Shown here piece after piece: positions 10,257-21,690 of a stretch of 64,000 nucleotides of DNA; the first letter of the stretch is position 1, and each line of letters starts with the position of its first letter. The DNA lies in NCBI GenBank assembly GCA_033002965.1, contig JAURVB010010299.1, forward strand, positions 1 through 64,000, written 5' to 3'. The notes beneath the pieces were generated by a model. It searched no databases. It was not told where the DNA came from and was given only the letters and a program-made list of their open reading frames with translations. A program made the translations under genes and the position numbers. Source of the DNA: Piper betle. Its lineage: Eukaryota > Streptophyta > Magnoliopsida > Piperales > Piperaceae.

Positions 10257-11237
10257 TTACACCCCCATCCACTTGCATTGGCGACAAGTGCTTATTACTG
10301 AAGGTGCGATCCTCAACCCCTGAAGGCCTCTCCTTACCACGGACAAAGCTAGCACCCCTTGGTCCATAATCAGAATTCCTCCAAGCTGTGGGAAGACCCC
10401 CACTCCAGTAGTCCGCATGAAGGAATTGCCAATAATCAGTTCGAAATCATCCATCTCGATTACCATGATGTCCATGCATCCTTCATAGTCTCCCAGACAA
10501 ACCCTAACATTTCTTGCAATGCCATCCACTTGTTTAGCTTGTGAGTTAACAGCTTTAATCCTACTGGTATTGGCTCCAGTCCTCAGCCCTAGCTTTAAAG
10601 CCATCCCCTTCGAAACAAAACTGTGCGTTGCTCCAGTATCTATCAAAGCTGAGACTCTCCTCCCATTCACTACCACTGGAATGTACATCAAATCAGTCCC
10701 TCTCTGAGCTATATGTCCAGCCCTCAATGCCCAGAGAATCTGAAGGGTAGATACTCGTGTTGGAGGCCTTTCTTCCTCCTGAACTGGGTTCTCCTCTACC
10801 CTCATAGCACTGACCTTGGCCTTAGTCAGACACTCCTTTGCCCTATGTGGTTCATTGCACAAGAAACAACCAGATTTCTTCACATCCACTACTCGGCTGT
10901 AGCTACCTGACTTGAAGTTGAATTGCTTCTTCTTCTTCGGCTTGGACTGCCCATCTTTGCTGTCCCGGTTACTGCTCTTGCCTAGCTGAAATTTCCTGCT
11001 TGAGCCTTCATCCTTGACTGCCCCTATTGGTTTCAAATCTGCCAATGCATCTGCAGCCGCCATTGCTGTAGGTACGTCTTGCACTTTCTGCCACTTCAGC
11101 TCCATCTGTGCCCATGGCTGTAAACCCGTGATAAAGATAAATAACTTATCCTCTTCTAACATATTCTTGATATCTAGAAGACAAGAACTAAACTCTTTGA
11201 CATACTCTCTGACTGTTCCTGACTGTCTCAATCTCAT
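10257..11237 (-). pseudogene. Element A gag C-terminus, zinc knuckle and protease in one frame
   Basis: The longest coding frame of the window (326 codons). It holds the gag capsid C-part (EYVKEFSSCLLDIKNM, FITGLQPWAQMEL), a basic stretch (KPKKKKQFNFK), one CCHC knuckle (CFLCNEPHRAKEC) and an aspartic protease with active site SALIDTGATHSFVSKG. Gag and protease share a frame, so a polyprotein is expected. The frame shifts near 10340 (DQGVLAL instead of DQGGASF as in element B) and runs out. It is broken at the 5' side near 11237 as well. Confidence 0.85.
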
Positions 11238-11853
11238 GATTCTGTCCCTTGCCTACCAGGTAGTATTGGTTGGCATAAAATGATCCCGAAGTTCCTTTTT
11301 AAGGATATACCATGTCTCCATGCAGGGTTGACCAGCATTGTCATCCTCCTCGGTGCGAGTCCTGAATCATAGTTTGGCATCCCCTGACAAAAACATGCTA
11401 GCTAATGAGACTTCGCGTTCCTAGGGCACATTCGTAGCCACGAAGTACTCCTGTATATCGCAGATGAAATTCTAAGGATCCTTGGCTGATCTATTCCCCT
11501 CGAATTTCTTTGGCTTTGAAACCTTAAGCCTACCTGGAATGGAGATATCTTCGCCTGTCCGGTCAGCACCTAAACCATGCTGAGGCCGCATCACCACGAC
11601 CTGTTTCAATAAGGCAACGTCTGGATGCATCACATCAAAAGTAGCCCGGAGATGATCCAACACCTCCGCCATATCTCCTTGCGCTGCACTGGTCTCGGGT
11701 TCGTCCACCCGAGCACTCAAGTCCCTAACCCCTTCATTGAGAGACTGCAGTTGATTACTGATAGTCCGCCCATCTCAAATAGTGATAGGGTGTCCTACCA
11801 GTACTTCCAGCCATCCAATCCTCTCCCTAAGAGCTTCTGCTCGTGTGTCCATG
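11238..11853 (-). pseudogene. Element A gag N-terminal part
   Basis: ATG at 11851-11853 begins MDTRAEALRER, matching the gag start of element B at 14503. The frame carries a TGA about 25 codons in (PITI then stop), continues as LSARVDEPETSAAQGDMAEV and ISIPGRLKVSKPKKFEGN (11472-11720), and is broken again before the EYFVA and SMFLSGDAKLW part. Gag forms the particle; this copy is non-functional. Confidence 0.75.
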
Positions 11854-11934
11854 ACAGAATCTGCACTCGGTAACAAAGTGGAGCCCTTTCCTATGAAAGC
11901 TGTACTGCGTCACACGTCCTTCAATCACAAAACA

Positions 11935-11950
11935 CTGCTCTGATACCTAC
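11935..11950 (-). promoter_or_regulatory. Primer-binding site of element A
   Basis: Minus strand GTAGGTATCAGAGCAG directly after the LTR end CCCCGTCACA. It differs by one base from the TGGTATCAGAGC consensus for initiator Met-tRNA. Confidence 0.75.
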
Positions 11951-13910
11951 TGTGACGGGGTAGTTTCTTAGCCAAAATTTTTCAACCAAAACCTTGCTCG
12001 TGCGGCATATTCTCCTCCTGGGAACACCAGCCTTACTTCCACACGCAGCCGAGTACCACTGTTTGTAGCTGCAAGATGAAGGATAGCGTCCTCGTGAAGA
12101 CTCATACACCCGGCTAGTAGCACGCGCCCAATTGCCAATAGTGCTAGTTGTGCTAACTGCCGGTACCGATCACCAGATCTCAGTGTATGCAGCGGCACAC
12201 TGCAACACACGTACCAAGTACGGATGTAGTATGCTTGTCCCAAGTGCCGGTCACCCACGCCCGACATGCACCAAACCAGGAATCACGGTCCAGCACTTTA
12301 GCTTCCAAATTCGACAATCACACCACCAGATTACGGGAATCCACCCAACCTTTATTCAATCAGTAAACAAAGGAATTTTACAAGCAATCACTCACCTTGA
12401 CCTCTCGCTGGTCATGGATGTGAGATCCCTCAACTTAGTCCCACGTCTAATACCTATTGGGAGAAGATCTTGTTTATAAGTGGGAATGGACTATAGATCT
12501 TTAACTTAGTTAACCACTTTTAAAGAAATGACTTAGCCCATGACATTGCACTTTGGGTTGGGTCATTACAGTTGGTATCAGAACAACCTGGTTCGTGTTA
12601 GATGGTGGGCTGGATTAGAGACGTTGGCTAGGCTGCTGGTCACGGGCTAGAAAGGTCGTGGGCTGGGGCTAGCAACGGGCTAGACTAGGGACGTTGGCTA
12701 GGCTGCCGGTCACGGGCCAGAAAAGTCGTGGGCTGGGGCTAGCAACGGGCCAAGTAAAGGCATTTTGGGGACGAAATTTCCTAAGGTGGGTGAATTGTGA
12801 AATCCCTCAACTTAGTCCCACATCTAATACCTACTGGCAGAAGATCCTATTTATAAGTGGGAATGGACTATAGACTTTTAACTTTGGTTAACCATTTTAA
12901 AGAAATGACTTAGGCAGTGGACATGCAACCCCATGACCTAGCCTCTCAACTCACTTAAGAGACTTCCTCACAACCCCAAGGTTGATCCCCACTGATCAAC
13001 CTAGCTACATGCACTACTCTATTGCAAAGAGGTTGTTACAAGACTAGACAAGTACCTGACCCTAAAGGCGGATGCACGACCACAGCAATCAGCAGCCGTC
13101 CACTAGATGTCCCCACTTGAACTCCACGAGTAGGCTGCAGCAAGACCCAGCGATCTCCTTGCTCGATCAGGGTATTCTCCTCCACAAAGAATGCATGTCG
13201 TCCTCGTCCTCACAATTGTTCTCTCAATTGTCTTCTTTTCTTCCTCCTTCTATTTTATGAAGCCGTCTCCATCAAATACACGCCCAGATGTGTTAGTTGC
13301 AACCGAATATTCTCCATATCCACCGGATAACTACCCTAGTCCAACATAACATCCAGATTCGTCTGTGTTTATCTATACGCCCCTTATCTCCAAGGCTTGT
13401 GTTGAACCTATCTCCAATAAGTCACCACCAATCTCTCATTGGCTCGTGGAGAAGATCAAATATTCACAAGATCTTATCCACAACTCTATCTGCAATTCCT
13501 AGAATCAACTAATTCAGATAAGCATGCCGGTTACATGGTCGAACCTTGCTGGTTCTAACCTGAGCCAACTCCCGATGAACCTCTCGTGCCAAACCCTAGC
13601 CGCTGCGTGCGCACCAAATAATGCAACAAGGTCCATGACGAACCGCCTAGCCCACTGCCTTGTCTGAAAGTTGGTATTTGTGTCGGCATCGCTTGTGCAC
13701 CAAACCCTACATGCATCGCTCGCCACCCGTCACGCCCACGCTCGCATGCCTCAGCCCAGCGCGCTCACGCACGCTCACTGTCGCGCAACTACCTGCACTA
13801 AGCTCGAGTGCGTGTGCACTGGATGATGGCGTCCGTGCATGCTGCTCGCCCGTGCCGCTAGTTGTAGTGCTCCAAACCTCGGCACGCTGTAGTGTGGCAC
13901 CATGATCACT
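11951..13910 (-). repeat. 5' LTR of element A (minus), interrupted by TRIM-1
   Basis: Its element-strand 3' end (CCCCGTCACA) abuts the PBS at 11950. The 11951-12418 part is the reverse complement of 13925-14404 in element B, sharing for example the TACAAGCAATCACTCACC block. The remaining part (12916-13910) matches LTR landmarks elsewhere in inverse orientation. TRIM-1 occupies 12419-12915. The 5' end near 13910 meets the oppositely oriented LTR of element B, so A and B are head to head. Confidence 0.7.
12419..12915 (+). mobile_element. TRIM-1: miniature LTR retrotransposon, 3' LTR truncated
   Basis: Plus orientation. LTR 12419-12570 (152 bp, TGTGAGATCC...GGGTCATTACA), PBS TTGGTATCAGAAC from 12572, an internal with a ~70 bp tandem dimer (GTTGGCTAGGCTG...GGGGCTAGCAACGGGC), a GGGGACGAAATTTCC box and purine tract AAGGTGGG, then a second LTR from 12796 that stops at about 12914, some 40 bp short. 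It encodes nothing. The LTR has a TTTATAAGTGGG promoter-like box. TGGA precedes the element and follows the truncated end; it is at best a weak duplication because the true LTR end is missing. Confidence 0.85.
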
Positions 13911-13913
13911 CTA

Positions 13914-14404
13914 GGCTAGGTCGTGGGGTTGCATGTCCACGACCAGCAAGGGGTCAAGGTGAGTGATTGCTTGTAAAAATCCTTTGTTTACTGATGGAAT
14001 AAAGGTTGGGTGGATTCCTATAATCTGGTGGTGCGATTGTCGAATTTGGAAGCCAAAGTGCTGGACCGTGATTCCTGGTCTAGTGCGTGTCGGTCGTGGG
14101 TGACCGGCACTTGGCACAAGCATACTACGTGCGTACTTGGTGCGTGTGTTGCAGCGTGGCGCTGCATACACTGGGATCTTGTGATCGGTACCGGCAGTTA
14201 GCTCAACTAGCGCTATCGGCAGTTGGGCGCGTGCTGCTAGCCGGGGTGTACGAGTCTTCACAAGGGCCCTATCCTTCATCTTGCTGCTACAAACAGTGGT
14301 ACTTGGCTGCGGGTGGAAGTGAGGCTGGTGTTCCCCAGAGGGGAATACGCCACACGGGCAAGGTTTTGGTCGAAAAATTTTGGCTAAAAAACTACCCCGT
14401 GACA
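13914..14404 (+). repeat. 5' LTR fragment of element B (3' part only)
   Basis: Ends CTACCCCGTGACA at 14404 directly before the PBS. It corresponds in inverse orientation to 11951-12418 plus 12916-12925 of the LTR of element A. The 5' two thirds of the LTR are missing because the palindrome junction with A lies at about 13912. Confidence 0.75.
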
Positions 14405-14420
14405 AAAGGTATCGGAGCAG
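14405..14420 (+). promoter_or_regulatory. Primer-binding site of element B
   Basis: AAAGGTATCGGAGCAG follows the LTR end GTGACA. It matches the initiator Met-tRNA PBS core except for A-to-G in TATCAGAG, so priming would be weakened. Confidence 0.7.
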
Positions 14421-14502
14421 TGTTTTGTGATTGAAGGACGTGTGAAGCAGTACAGCTTTCAGAAGAACGGGCTCCACTTTGTTACCGAGTGCAGATTCTA
14501 TG

Positions 14503-15455
14503 ATGGACACACGAGCAGAAGCTCTCAGGGAGAGGATTGCACGGCTAGAAGTACTGGTAGGAGGCCCTATCACTACTGGAGATGGGCGAGCTATCAGTGA
14601 TCAACTGCAGTCCCTGCATGAACGGGTTAGGGACTTGAGTGCTCGGGTGGACGACCGACCCGAGACTAGTACAGCGCAAGGAGATACGGCGGAGGTGTTG
14701 GAGCATCTCCGGGCTGCTTTTGAGGCGATGCATGCAGATGTTGCCTTATTGAAGCAGGTCAGGGTGATGCAGCCTCAGCATGGTTTAGGTGCGGACCGGA
14801 CAAGCGAAGATAACTCCATTCCAGGCAGGCTTAAGGTTCCATAGCCGAAGAAATTCGAGGGGAATAGATCAGCAGCCAAGGATCTTGAGAATTTCATCTG
14901 GGATATACAGGAGTACTTCGTGGCTGCGAATCTACCCGAGGAACACCAAGTCTCATTAGTCAGCATGTTTTTGTCAGGGGACGCCAAACTATGGTTCAGG
15001 ACTCGCACCGAGGAGGATGACAATGCTGGTCGACCACACATGGAGACATGGGATATCCTTAAAAGGAACTTCGGGATCAGTTTATGCCAACCAATACTAC
15101 CTGGGTGGCAAGGGACAGACTCAAGAGATTGAGACAGTCAGGAACAGTCAGAGAGTATGTCAAAGAGTTCAGTTCTTATCTTTTAGATATCAAGAATATG
15201 TCAGAAGAGGATAAATTATTTAACTTTATCACGGGTTTACAGCCATGGGCACAGATGGAGCTGAAGCAGCAGAAAGTGCAAGACCTACCTACAGCAATGG
15301 CGGCTGCAGATGCATTGGCAGATTTGAAACCGATAGGGGCAGTCAAGGATGAAGACTCAAGCAGGAAATTTCAGCCAGGCAAGAGCAGTAACCGGGACAG
15401 CAAAAATGGGCAGTCCAAGCCAAAGAAGAAGAAGAAGCAATTCAACTTCAAGTAA
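14503..15455 (+). pseudogene. Element B gag (frameshifted)
   Basis: Begins MDTRAEALRERIARLEVL (an ATG at 14500 is also possible; 14503 is chosen because element A starts at the same codon). The first piece stops at TAG 14842-14844 just after GRLKVP. Reading resumes with KKFEGN, SMFLSGDAKLWFRTRTEEDD and METWDI, shifts frame near 15075, and continues 15084-15455 as MPTNTTWVARDRLKRLRQ, EYVKEFSSYLLDIKNM and FITGLQPWAQMEL to a Lys-rich tail. This is the retrotransposon gag family; the capsid is not restorable without two changes. Confidence 0.8.
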
Positions 15456-15475
15456 GGTAGCTATAGCTGGGTAGT

Positions 15476-16041
15476 GGATGTGAAGAAATCTGGTTGTTTC
15501 TTGTGCAATGGACCACATAGGGCAAAGGAGTGTCTGACTAAGGCCAAGGTCAGTGCTATGTGGGCAAAGGAGAACCCAGTTCAGGAGGAAGAAAGGCCTC
15601 TAGCATGAGCATCTACCCTTCAGATTCTCGGGGCATTGAGGGCTGGACATACAGCTCAGAGAGGGACTGATTTGATGTACGTTCCTGTGGTAGTGAATGG
15701 GAGGAGAGTCTCAGCTTTGACAGATACTGGAGCAACGCACAGTTTTTTCAAAGGGTATGGCTTCGAAGCTAGGGTTGAGGACTGGAGCCAATACCAGCAG
15801 GATTAAGGCAGTCAACTCACAAGCTAAACAGGTGGATGGCATTGCAAGAAATGTTAGGGTTTGTCAGGGAGGATATGAAGGACGCATGGACATCATGGTA
15901 ATCGAGATGGATGATTTCGAACTGATTATTGGCAATTCCTTCATGAGGACAGCTGGAGTGGGGGTCTTCCCACATCTTGGAGGAATTCTGATTATGGACC
16001 AAGGGGGTGCCAGCTTTGTCCATGGTCAGGAGAAGCCTTGA
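15476..16041 (+). pseudogene. Element B zinc knuckle and protease
   Basis: The knuckle CFLCNGPHRAKEC is intact (about 15492-15530). After a stop near 15605 the protease follows, with SALTDTGATHS as active site (Asp-Thr-Gly kept, preceding Ile changed to Thr), then a one-base shift (FFKGYGFEA), and MVIEMDDFELIIGNSF with GGILIMDQGGAS in the frame 15757-16041. Aspartic protease would process the polyprotein; this copy cannot make it in one piece. Confidence 0.8.
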
Positions 16042-16074
16042 GGGGTTGAGGATCGCACCTTCAGTAATGAGCAC

Positions 16075-16770
16075 TTGTCGGCAATGCAAGTGGCTAAGGG
16101 GTGTAAGAGAGGTGCCTCAACTTATCTTGCAGTTATGGTAGAGGTTCAGCTGGGTCGTGTGGTGGCAGTGCTGGAGTTTATGGCAGGATTACTGACGAAG
16201 TATGATGATGTTATGCCTGCCGAGTTGCCAGAGGGGTTGCCTCCCAAGAGAGGGATCGAACACCGGATCGAACTAGTGCCGGGAGCTAGGGCACCAGCTA
16301 AGGCGCCATACCGTATGTCGCCTAAGGAACTCACTGAATTGAAGATCCTGCTGGGTGAGCTGCTGGAGTCGGGAAAGATACAGCCATCGACTGCACCATA
16401 TGAAGCACCAATTTTGTTCCACGAAAAGACAGATGGTTCGATGAGGCTATGTGTTGATTACCGAGGGCTGACCAAGGTGACAGTGAAGAACAAGTACCCA
16501 GTTCCCCTAATTGCATATCTATTTGACCAGCTTAGTAAAGCGCAAATATTTACTAAGTTGGACCTGAGGACGGGATATTGGCAGGTCCGGATTGCGCCGG
16601 AGGACGTTCCGAAGACAACTATGGTCACGAGATATGGGTCCTATCAGTTTCTCGTGATGCCATTTGGGCTGACCAATGCACCAGCGACGTTTTGTAACTT
16701 GATGAACGATGTGTTCAGGTTTTTCATTGATAGGTTCGTGGTGGTTTACTTGGATGATATAGTTGTGTAA
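16075..16770 (+). pseudogene. Element B reverse transcriptase
   Basis: 231 codons from [13 protein letters not shown] through [60 protein letters not shown] and [20 protein letters not shown] to the intact catalytic [10 protein letters not shown], immediately followed by TAA (16768). The palm and fingers are all present. Downstream FLGHRI homologs appear only in other frames. Confidence 0.9.
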
Positions 16771-17491
16771 AGTCGGTTTGAGGAGGAGCAATGGGGTCAT
16801 TTGAAGTAGGTCCTAGATCGATTGAGGGAGATGTGAGTTCGGCCTGAGGGAGATCAGCTTCCTAGGCCACCGAATTTGCAATGCAGAGGTGCGAATGGAG
16901 GAATCGAAGGTTCAGGCAATTAAGCAGTGGCCGGAGCCAACAAAGGTGACCGAGCTGAGGAGCTTCATAGGGTTAGCCAATTACTACAGGAAGTTCAATC
17001 AGGGATATAGCCGAGTGGCGTCACCATTGACTGATTTGCTGAAAAAGACTCAGTCATGGGCGTGGTCGGAGCCATGCCATGCCGCTTTTGACGAGCTGAA
17101 AGTTGCCATTTTATCAGAACCGATACTGAAATTGCCAGATTTCAATCACCCATTTGAAGTAATTACTGATGCTTCAGATAGAGCCGTGGGAGGCGTGTTA
17201 CAGTAGGACGGACATCCAATAGCATTTGAGAGTTGGAAACTGAAAGAAGCCGAGATGAGGTATTCAGCTCATGAGAAGGAAATGTTAGTTGTGGTTCACT
17301 GTCTCCGAGTGTGGCGTGTGTACTTGCAGGGGTCCAAGTTTGTGGTTATAACAGACAAAGTTGCCACCCAGAAGAAGTTGTCGCCGAGACAAGCTAGGTG
17401 GCAAGAGTTTCTCACAGAATATGACTTTGAGTGGTTGCTCCAACTAGTTAAATTTAATCAGGTAGCTGATGCATTGAGCAGGAAGAACTAG
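16771..17491 (+). pseudogene. Element B RT thumb and RNase H
   Basis: RT palm/thumb remnants (16780-16888, frame-disturbed) and then [51 protein letters not shown] and [18 protein letters not shown], with a stop at 17204-17206. RNase H continues AFESWKLKEAEMRYSAHEKE and VVITDKVATQKKLSPRQARW, where a few codons are deleted relative to element A, to ADALSRKN followed by TAG. Confidence 0.85.
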
Positions 17492-17494
17492 GAG

Positions 17495-18375
17495 ATGGTG
17501 GCAGCCCTAATCGAGATTCAGACAGAGCTGCTAGGGCAAGTTCGGAACTTGGCTAAGGGGGACCTTAAGTACCGGAAGTTGGTTGACAGGATCAGTGAGG
17601 GACTGGTTCGTGAGTACTGGTTGGATGATGGGGTAGTCTATGCCAGTGGGGGACGTGTTTACATTACTACGGCGGAAGCTGATAGAGGAGTCCCATGACA
17701 CCCAGTGGGCAGGACATCCTGGCCAGGACCGGATGTATGCACTCATGTCTCGAGTGTATAAGTGGCGGAGAATGGAGGCTGATATAGAGGCTTTCTTGAA
17801 ATCTTGTCTAGTGTGCCAACCGGACAAGGTGGAGAGAAGACTGGAGGCTGGCTTGCTGCAGCCTCCACCTACTCCAACGAGACCATGGAGCTCGGTCTCA
17901 CTTGACTTCGTGTCGGGATTCCGGAGGGTTAAGGGAATGTCTTCAGTTTTGGTGGTAGTGGATCGGTTCTCCAAATACGCCATTTTTGTAGTTGTTCCAC
18001 ATGCATGTTCAGCCAAGATAGATGCCGATTTGTTCTTTAGGAACGTGGTGAAGCATTTTGGGATGCCGGTGGATATAGTTAGTGACCGAGACGCCCGGTT
18101 CACAGGGAGGTTCTGGACGACTTTGTTCAGGCTGCTGGAGAGCAAGCTGAACTTTTCTACCGCCAATCACCCTCAGTCTGATGGGCAGACTGAAAGGACG
18201 AATGCCTTGTTGGAAGAGTACCTTAGGCACTTCGTCACAGCCAGCAAGCAGAACTGGTTGGAGCTTCTTGATGCGGCGCAGTTTAGTTACAACATGCACC
18301 ATTCTTCAGCAACAGGGCTGAGTCCATTTGAGCTAGCAACGGGCCATCAACCTTTGACACCACATGAGGTTGCTC
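17495..18375 (+). pseudogene. Element B integrase (3'-truncated)
   Basis: Carries a complete HHCC zinc site (SHDTQWAGHPG ... SCLVCQ), SLDFVSGF with the first acidic residue, DIVSDRDARFTGRFW with the second, and NHPQSDGQTERTNALLEEY with the Glu. TGLSPFELATGHQPLTPHE follows and the copy ends at about 18375. One frame shift separates 17495-17698 from the 17640-18375 frame (MPVGDVFTLLRRKLIEESHD). It is the best-preserved integrase core in the window but lacks the C-terminal domain and chromodomain. Confidence 0.9.
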
Positions 18376-19947
18376 TACCAGTAAATAATTCACGACCAAT
18401 CAACACGCAGTAAATATAAACCTCGCCAAGTAGTAGTATGCAGCGACTATGATCGATCACCCTATATCAATCCCCAAACACCAATCCCCCTGATCGGTAT
18501 TGCAACCCTATCCCGGAATCACAAGACATGCTGCCTATACCACAAAATTAGACGCCGACACCACTATTACAGGACCTATGTCCCAACCTTGAATCAATTA
18601 TTAGAAAACAAGGAAACAAGTAATCATCTACCTTGATTGCTTAACACCATGGACATGCAAACCCCACAGTGCTTGACTCTTCCCCTGGAGAGCAGTGAGA
18701 AGCAGAGCACCCCAGTCATAAGATGTCCTCACAATAACAACCCCAAGTTGTCGCCCACGATCAACTTGTTTACAGGCAAAGACCTCCAGCCAATTATTGC
18801 AAACAGGTTGTGCAAGAACTAAAGTCGTACCTCAATCCTTAGGCGAACGTCGACCAACCAATGCAACCGCCACTCTTGAAGATCCAATTCCCGGAACTAG
18901 TCTGTAGCACTTCGCGTTGTTCCCTTGCTGATGAGGTTTCTCTCCACTTCACAAGAAAGACACGAACTATCCACTAGAATCCTATTTCTTGTAGTCGGCC
19001 TTCTCCTCATGTAGAGAAGCCTTACGTGTAAACCCTAGACTCTGGATAAACCAATATCTTGCTCCTAATCTTTTCTCCAAAAGATTGTCCCAAGATCTGC
19101 CCACATCATTGTGTTTACAGCCACAATTCTAGTTGGAGTCATCCAAGTTTATCCCTTGGAGACCGTTGCAAACCCATTGCTCGCGCATGAGGATAAGATA
19201 CTCCAATCTCCCAAGATGTTGTGTCTTATCGGCAATAAACCTCAACTCAGACTTTTGGCTAAACCATAAGTCATCGCGTCTCACCCCTTGGCTCGACCTT
19301 GGCTCGTGCTCGCATAGCAAAACAACCTCAGAATCCATCCAAAGTCGCCACTGCAAAAGTCGAAGTGTGCCTATGCTGGATATCATGTACCGCACCAAAT
19401 ACCAGTACACGCTATCCCTCCAAATACCAGCATGCCGCTATTTGGCTTGGTATGCCCCTACGCTTGGCACCACAGCAACTCGTCGCTCGCACCCGCTACA
19501 GAACACGACTCCGGTCGTGCCGACACCCGGTACCGGTATTTGGCTCAGTACCGTTGTGTTGTTCGACACGCTACTCAGCCCACTGCTCGGCACATTGCTC
19601 GCACACTGCTCTGTACTCTGCTCATTCCATTGCTCGATAAAATGATCAACACTACTTGGTACACATGGTTGCCCACAGCCTCACTCCGCTGATGCATATG
19701 CCGACCCGCCCATAACGCTTGGTCGTCGATGCTCGATCACCAGCACCCGACTAGCGCCATCTTGAGGTTTCCTTGTTGCTTGAGCACAACCACTTAGTTT
19801 GTTTGCCCTACAACTATAACATGTGTTAACCTCGATCAGCTGTTTCACCACTCGAATAGCCCCTGCTACTCGTCTTGCACCCAGATGTGCTTGGGAACAA
19901 CTACTGAATCCCAGCACCCGCTACGTTCATGGACTAAGGCTGTAACA
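18376..19947 (-). repeat. 3' LTR of element E (minus, 3'-truncated)
   Basis: Its element-strand start TGTTACAGCC is at 19947, right after the family PPT position (ATTGGTCC). It runs leftward through landmarks shared with the LTR of element F (GATGAGGTTTCTCTCC at 18928, GTTGATTGGTCGTGAATTATT at the left end) and is cut at 18376, where element B ends. ORFs 19133-19645 and similar are antisense LTR readings. Confidence 0.7.
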
Positions 19948-20476
19948 GGACCAATGAGATCCGATGTCCTCATTAGAGGGTTAAGTTCTCCCCGGTAGTT
20001 CCTGATCTACCGGTCAAACTGCCACAAGTCCCTCTCTCACTCCCAACTAGCTTCACTCGTCGGCTCCCCTCTCCATTTGATAAGATACTCCATCCCGGTT
20101 TTTGTGCACATTGCCTATGCCCCAAAATGTTCCCCACCTTTTTCACAAATTGTCGCCAGACAGTAGGTGGAGCTCTCCTTGGATTGACCAAATCCTCAAG
20201 GAATGGCTTGAGAAAACTAACATGGAACACAAGATGGATTTGATATCTCTCCGAAAGCTTTAGCCTATAAGCCATGCTCCCAATCCCCTTCTCCACCTCG
20301 AAAGGACCATTATACCACTGCACCAAACGCTGATGCACTTCGGAACACTTGATCTTCTTCCAAATTTGTGGCATGAGCTTCAGTATTACCTTGTCCCCTA
20401 CACTAAATGACACCGGCCTTCTTCTCGAGTCATCATACTTCTTCATTCGGCGTGTTACCTTGGCTAATGAATCCAC
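19948..20476 (-). pseudogene. Element E integrase C-terminus and chromodomain
   Basis: Minus strand: MDSLAKVTRRMKKYDDSRRR, FSVGDKVILKL, PFEVEKGIGSMAYRLKLSER and HLVFHVSFLKPFLEDLVNPR, i.e. the integrase C-terminal domain. The chromodomain that should follow (as in element F) is frameshifted after LGHRQ and reads WSILSNGEGS instead. A chromodomain would direct insertion to marked chromatin. Confidence 0.85.
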
Positions 20477-21276
20477 TGTGTCCTCATATAGCTCTTGCCT
20501 ATCCCTAGCAAACCTGTATGCAGCTGGACACTTCGCTCTGCACCCCTACAAAGCTACCTCCAATGGTGAAAGAGGCTGGTAGCCTGTTGCAACCTCGAAA
20601 GGACTTGGCCCCATTGCTAAAGAACGATGCAGATTATAACAAAACAACTCCGTGTCAAGAAGCTCCAACCAGTTCCCCTGACTGGCTGAGACGAAATGCC
20701 TCAAGTACTCTTCGAGTAGAGCATTCGTCCTCTCAGTCTGTCCGTCAGACTGAAGGTGATTGGCTGTAGAAAAGTTCAGCTTACTCCTAGTAACCCGAAC
20801 AAACCCGTCGAGAATTTGTCTATGAATCTGGTGCCTCGATCACTCACAATATCTGTCAGTACTCCAAAGTACTTGACCACGTTCTTAAAGAACAGTTCAG
20901 CAACTTTCTCAGCTAAGCATCCATGTGGAGCTACTGTAACTAGGGCGTATTTGGAAAATCGATCAACTACAACCATCACTAACGACATCCCCTAACCTTG
21001 GGGAACCCGGACACAAAATCCATCGAAACCAAACTCTACGGTCTCGTAGGTGTAGGTAGAGGCTATAGCAAGCCTGCCTGCAATTGTCTCTCCACCTTGT
21101 CTTGTTGGCACACCAGACAAGACCTCACGACAGCCTCTATATCAGCCTTCATCCCTAGCCAATATTACACCATGGTCATTAGAGCGTACATCCTATCCCG
21201 TCCAGGATGCCTTGCCCACTGGGTGTCGTGGGCCTCCTCCATCAGCTTTCGTCATAGCCTACCTGTAGGGATATAA
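20477..21276 (-). pseudogene. Element E integrase core (decayed)
   Basis: Minus-strand pieces include SLVMVVVDRFSKYALVTVAP, FFKNVVKYFGVLTDIVSDRG, the NHLQSDGQTERT region (about 20730-20765) and a TGPSPFEVATGYQP-like stretch at 20580-20620. HHCC-region sequence is at 21110-21250 in another frame. Many stops and indels are present. Confidence 0.75.
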
Positions 21277-21690
21277 AGCTGACCCCCACGAGCATAGACC
21301 ACACCATCATCTAGCCAATATTTCCGAACCAGTCCCGCACTGATTCTGTCAACCAGCTTCCTGTATTCTAGATCCACCCTTGCTAACTCCCATACCTGCC
21401 CCAGTAACTGTGTCTCAACCTCTGACATAGCGGCCACCACTTGCGTATTCTTTCGGCTCAGGGCATCTGTCACCTGATTAGTCTTCCCCTGCAGGTGCAA
21501 CCACTCAAAGTCGTACTTGGCCAGAAATTCCTACCACCTTGCTTGTCTCGACGATAATTTATACCGGGTCTTGAAGAAAGTGTTAGCGACATTATCTGTA
21601 ATCACCACAAACTTAGATCCTAGCAAGTAAACCTGCCACAGTCGAAGACAGTGTACACTGTGAGCATTTCCTTCTCATCCAGTCTCGGAC
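21252..21690 (-). pseudogene. Element E RNase H end and linker to integrase
   Basis: The minus-strand frame 21252-21500 encodes GKTNQVTDALSRKNTQVVAA, QLLGQVWELARVDLEYRKLV, LVRKYWLDDGVVYARGGQLY and IPTG. Upstream (21500-21680) are remnants of the RNase H C-terminal part (NTFFKTRYKLSSRQARW-like). RT, protease and gag are absent: the copy ends at about 21690. Confidence 0.8.

Larger units (their letters stand above)
7774..11950 (-). mobile_element. Element A: Ty3/gypsy chromodomain-family internal region
   Basis: The order on the minus strand is PBS, gag, zinc knuckle, protease, RT, RNase H, integrase: the Ty3/gypsy order. This is the least decayed copy in the window, but stops and frameshifts break gag, RT/RNase H and integrase. 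The C-terminal chromodomain seen in copies E, F, D, I and J is deleted. The family assignment (a chromovirus-type Ty3/gypsy) rests on the chromodomain of those sister copies; which clade it belongs to is not decided here. Confidence 0.85.
14405..18375 (+). mobile_element. Element B: chromodomain-family internal region, plus strand
   Basis: PBS, gag, zinc knuckle, protease, RT, RNase H and integrase in Ty3/gypsy order. It is a diverged inverted counterpart of element A and stops within the C-terminal part of integrase (HEVALP) at about 18375, where minus-oriented LTR sequence of element E begins. Multiple stops: TAG 14842, TAG at the protease boundary near 15605, TAA 16768, TAG near 17204 and TAG near 17489. 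Confidence 0.85.

Noticed and set aside
19133..19645. 170-codon plus-strand ORF and overlapping ones
   Set aside because: Antisense reading of the LTR of element E; not conserved in other LTR copies.
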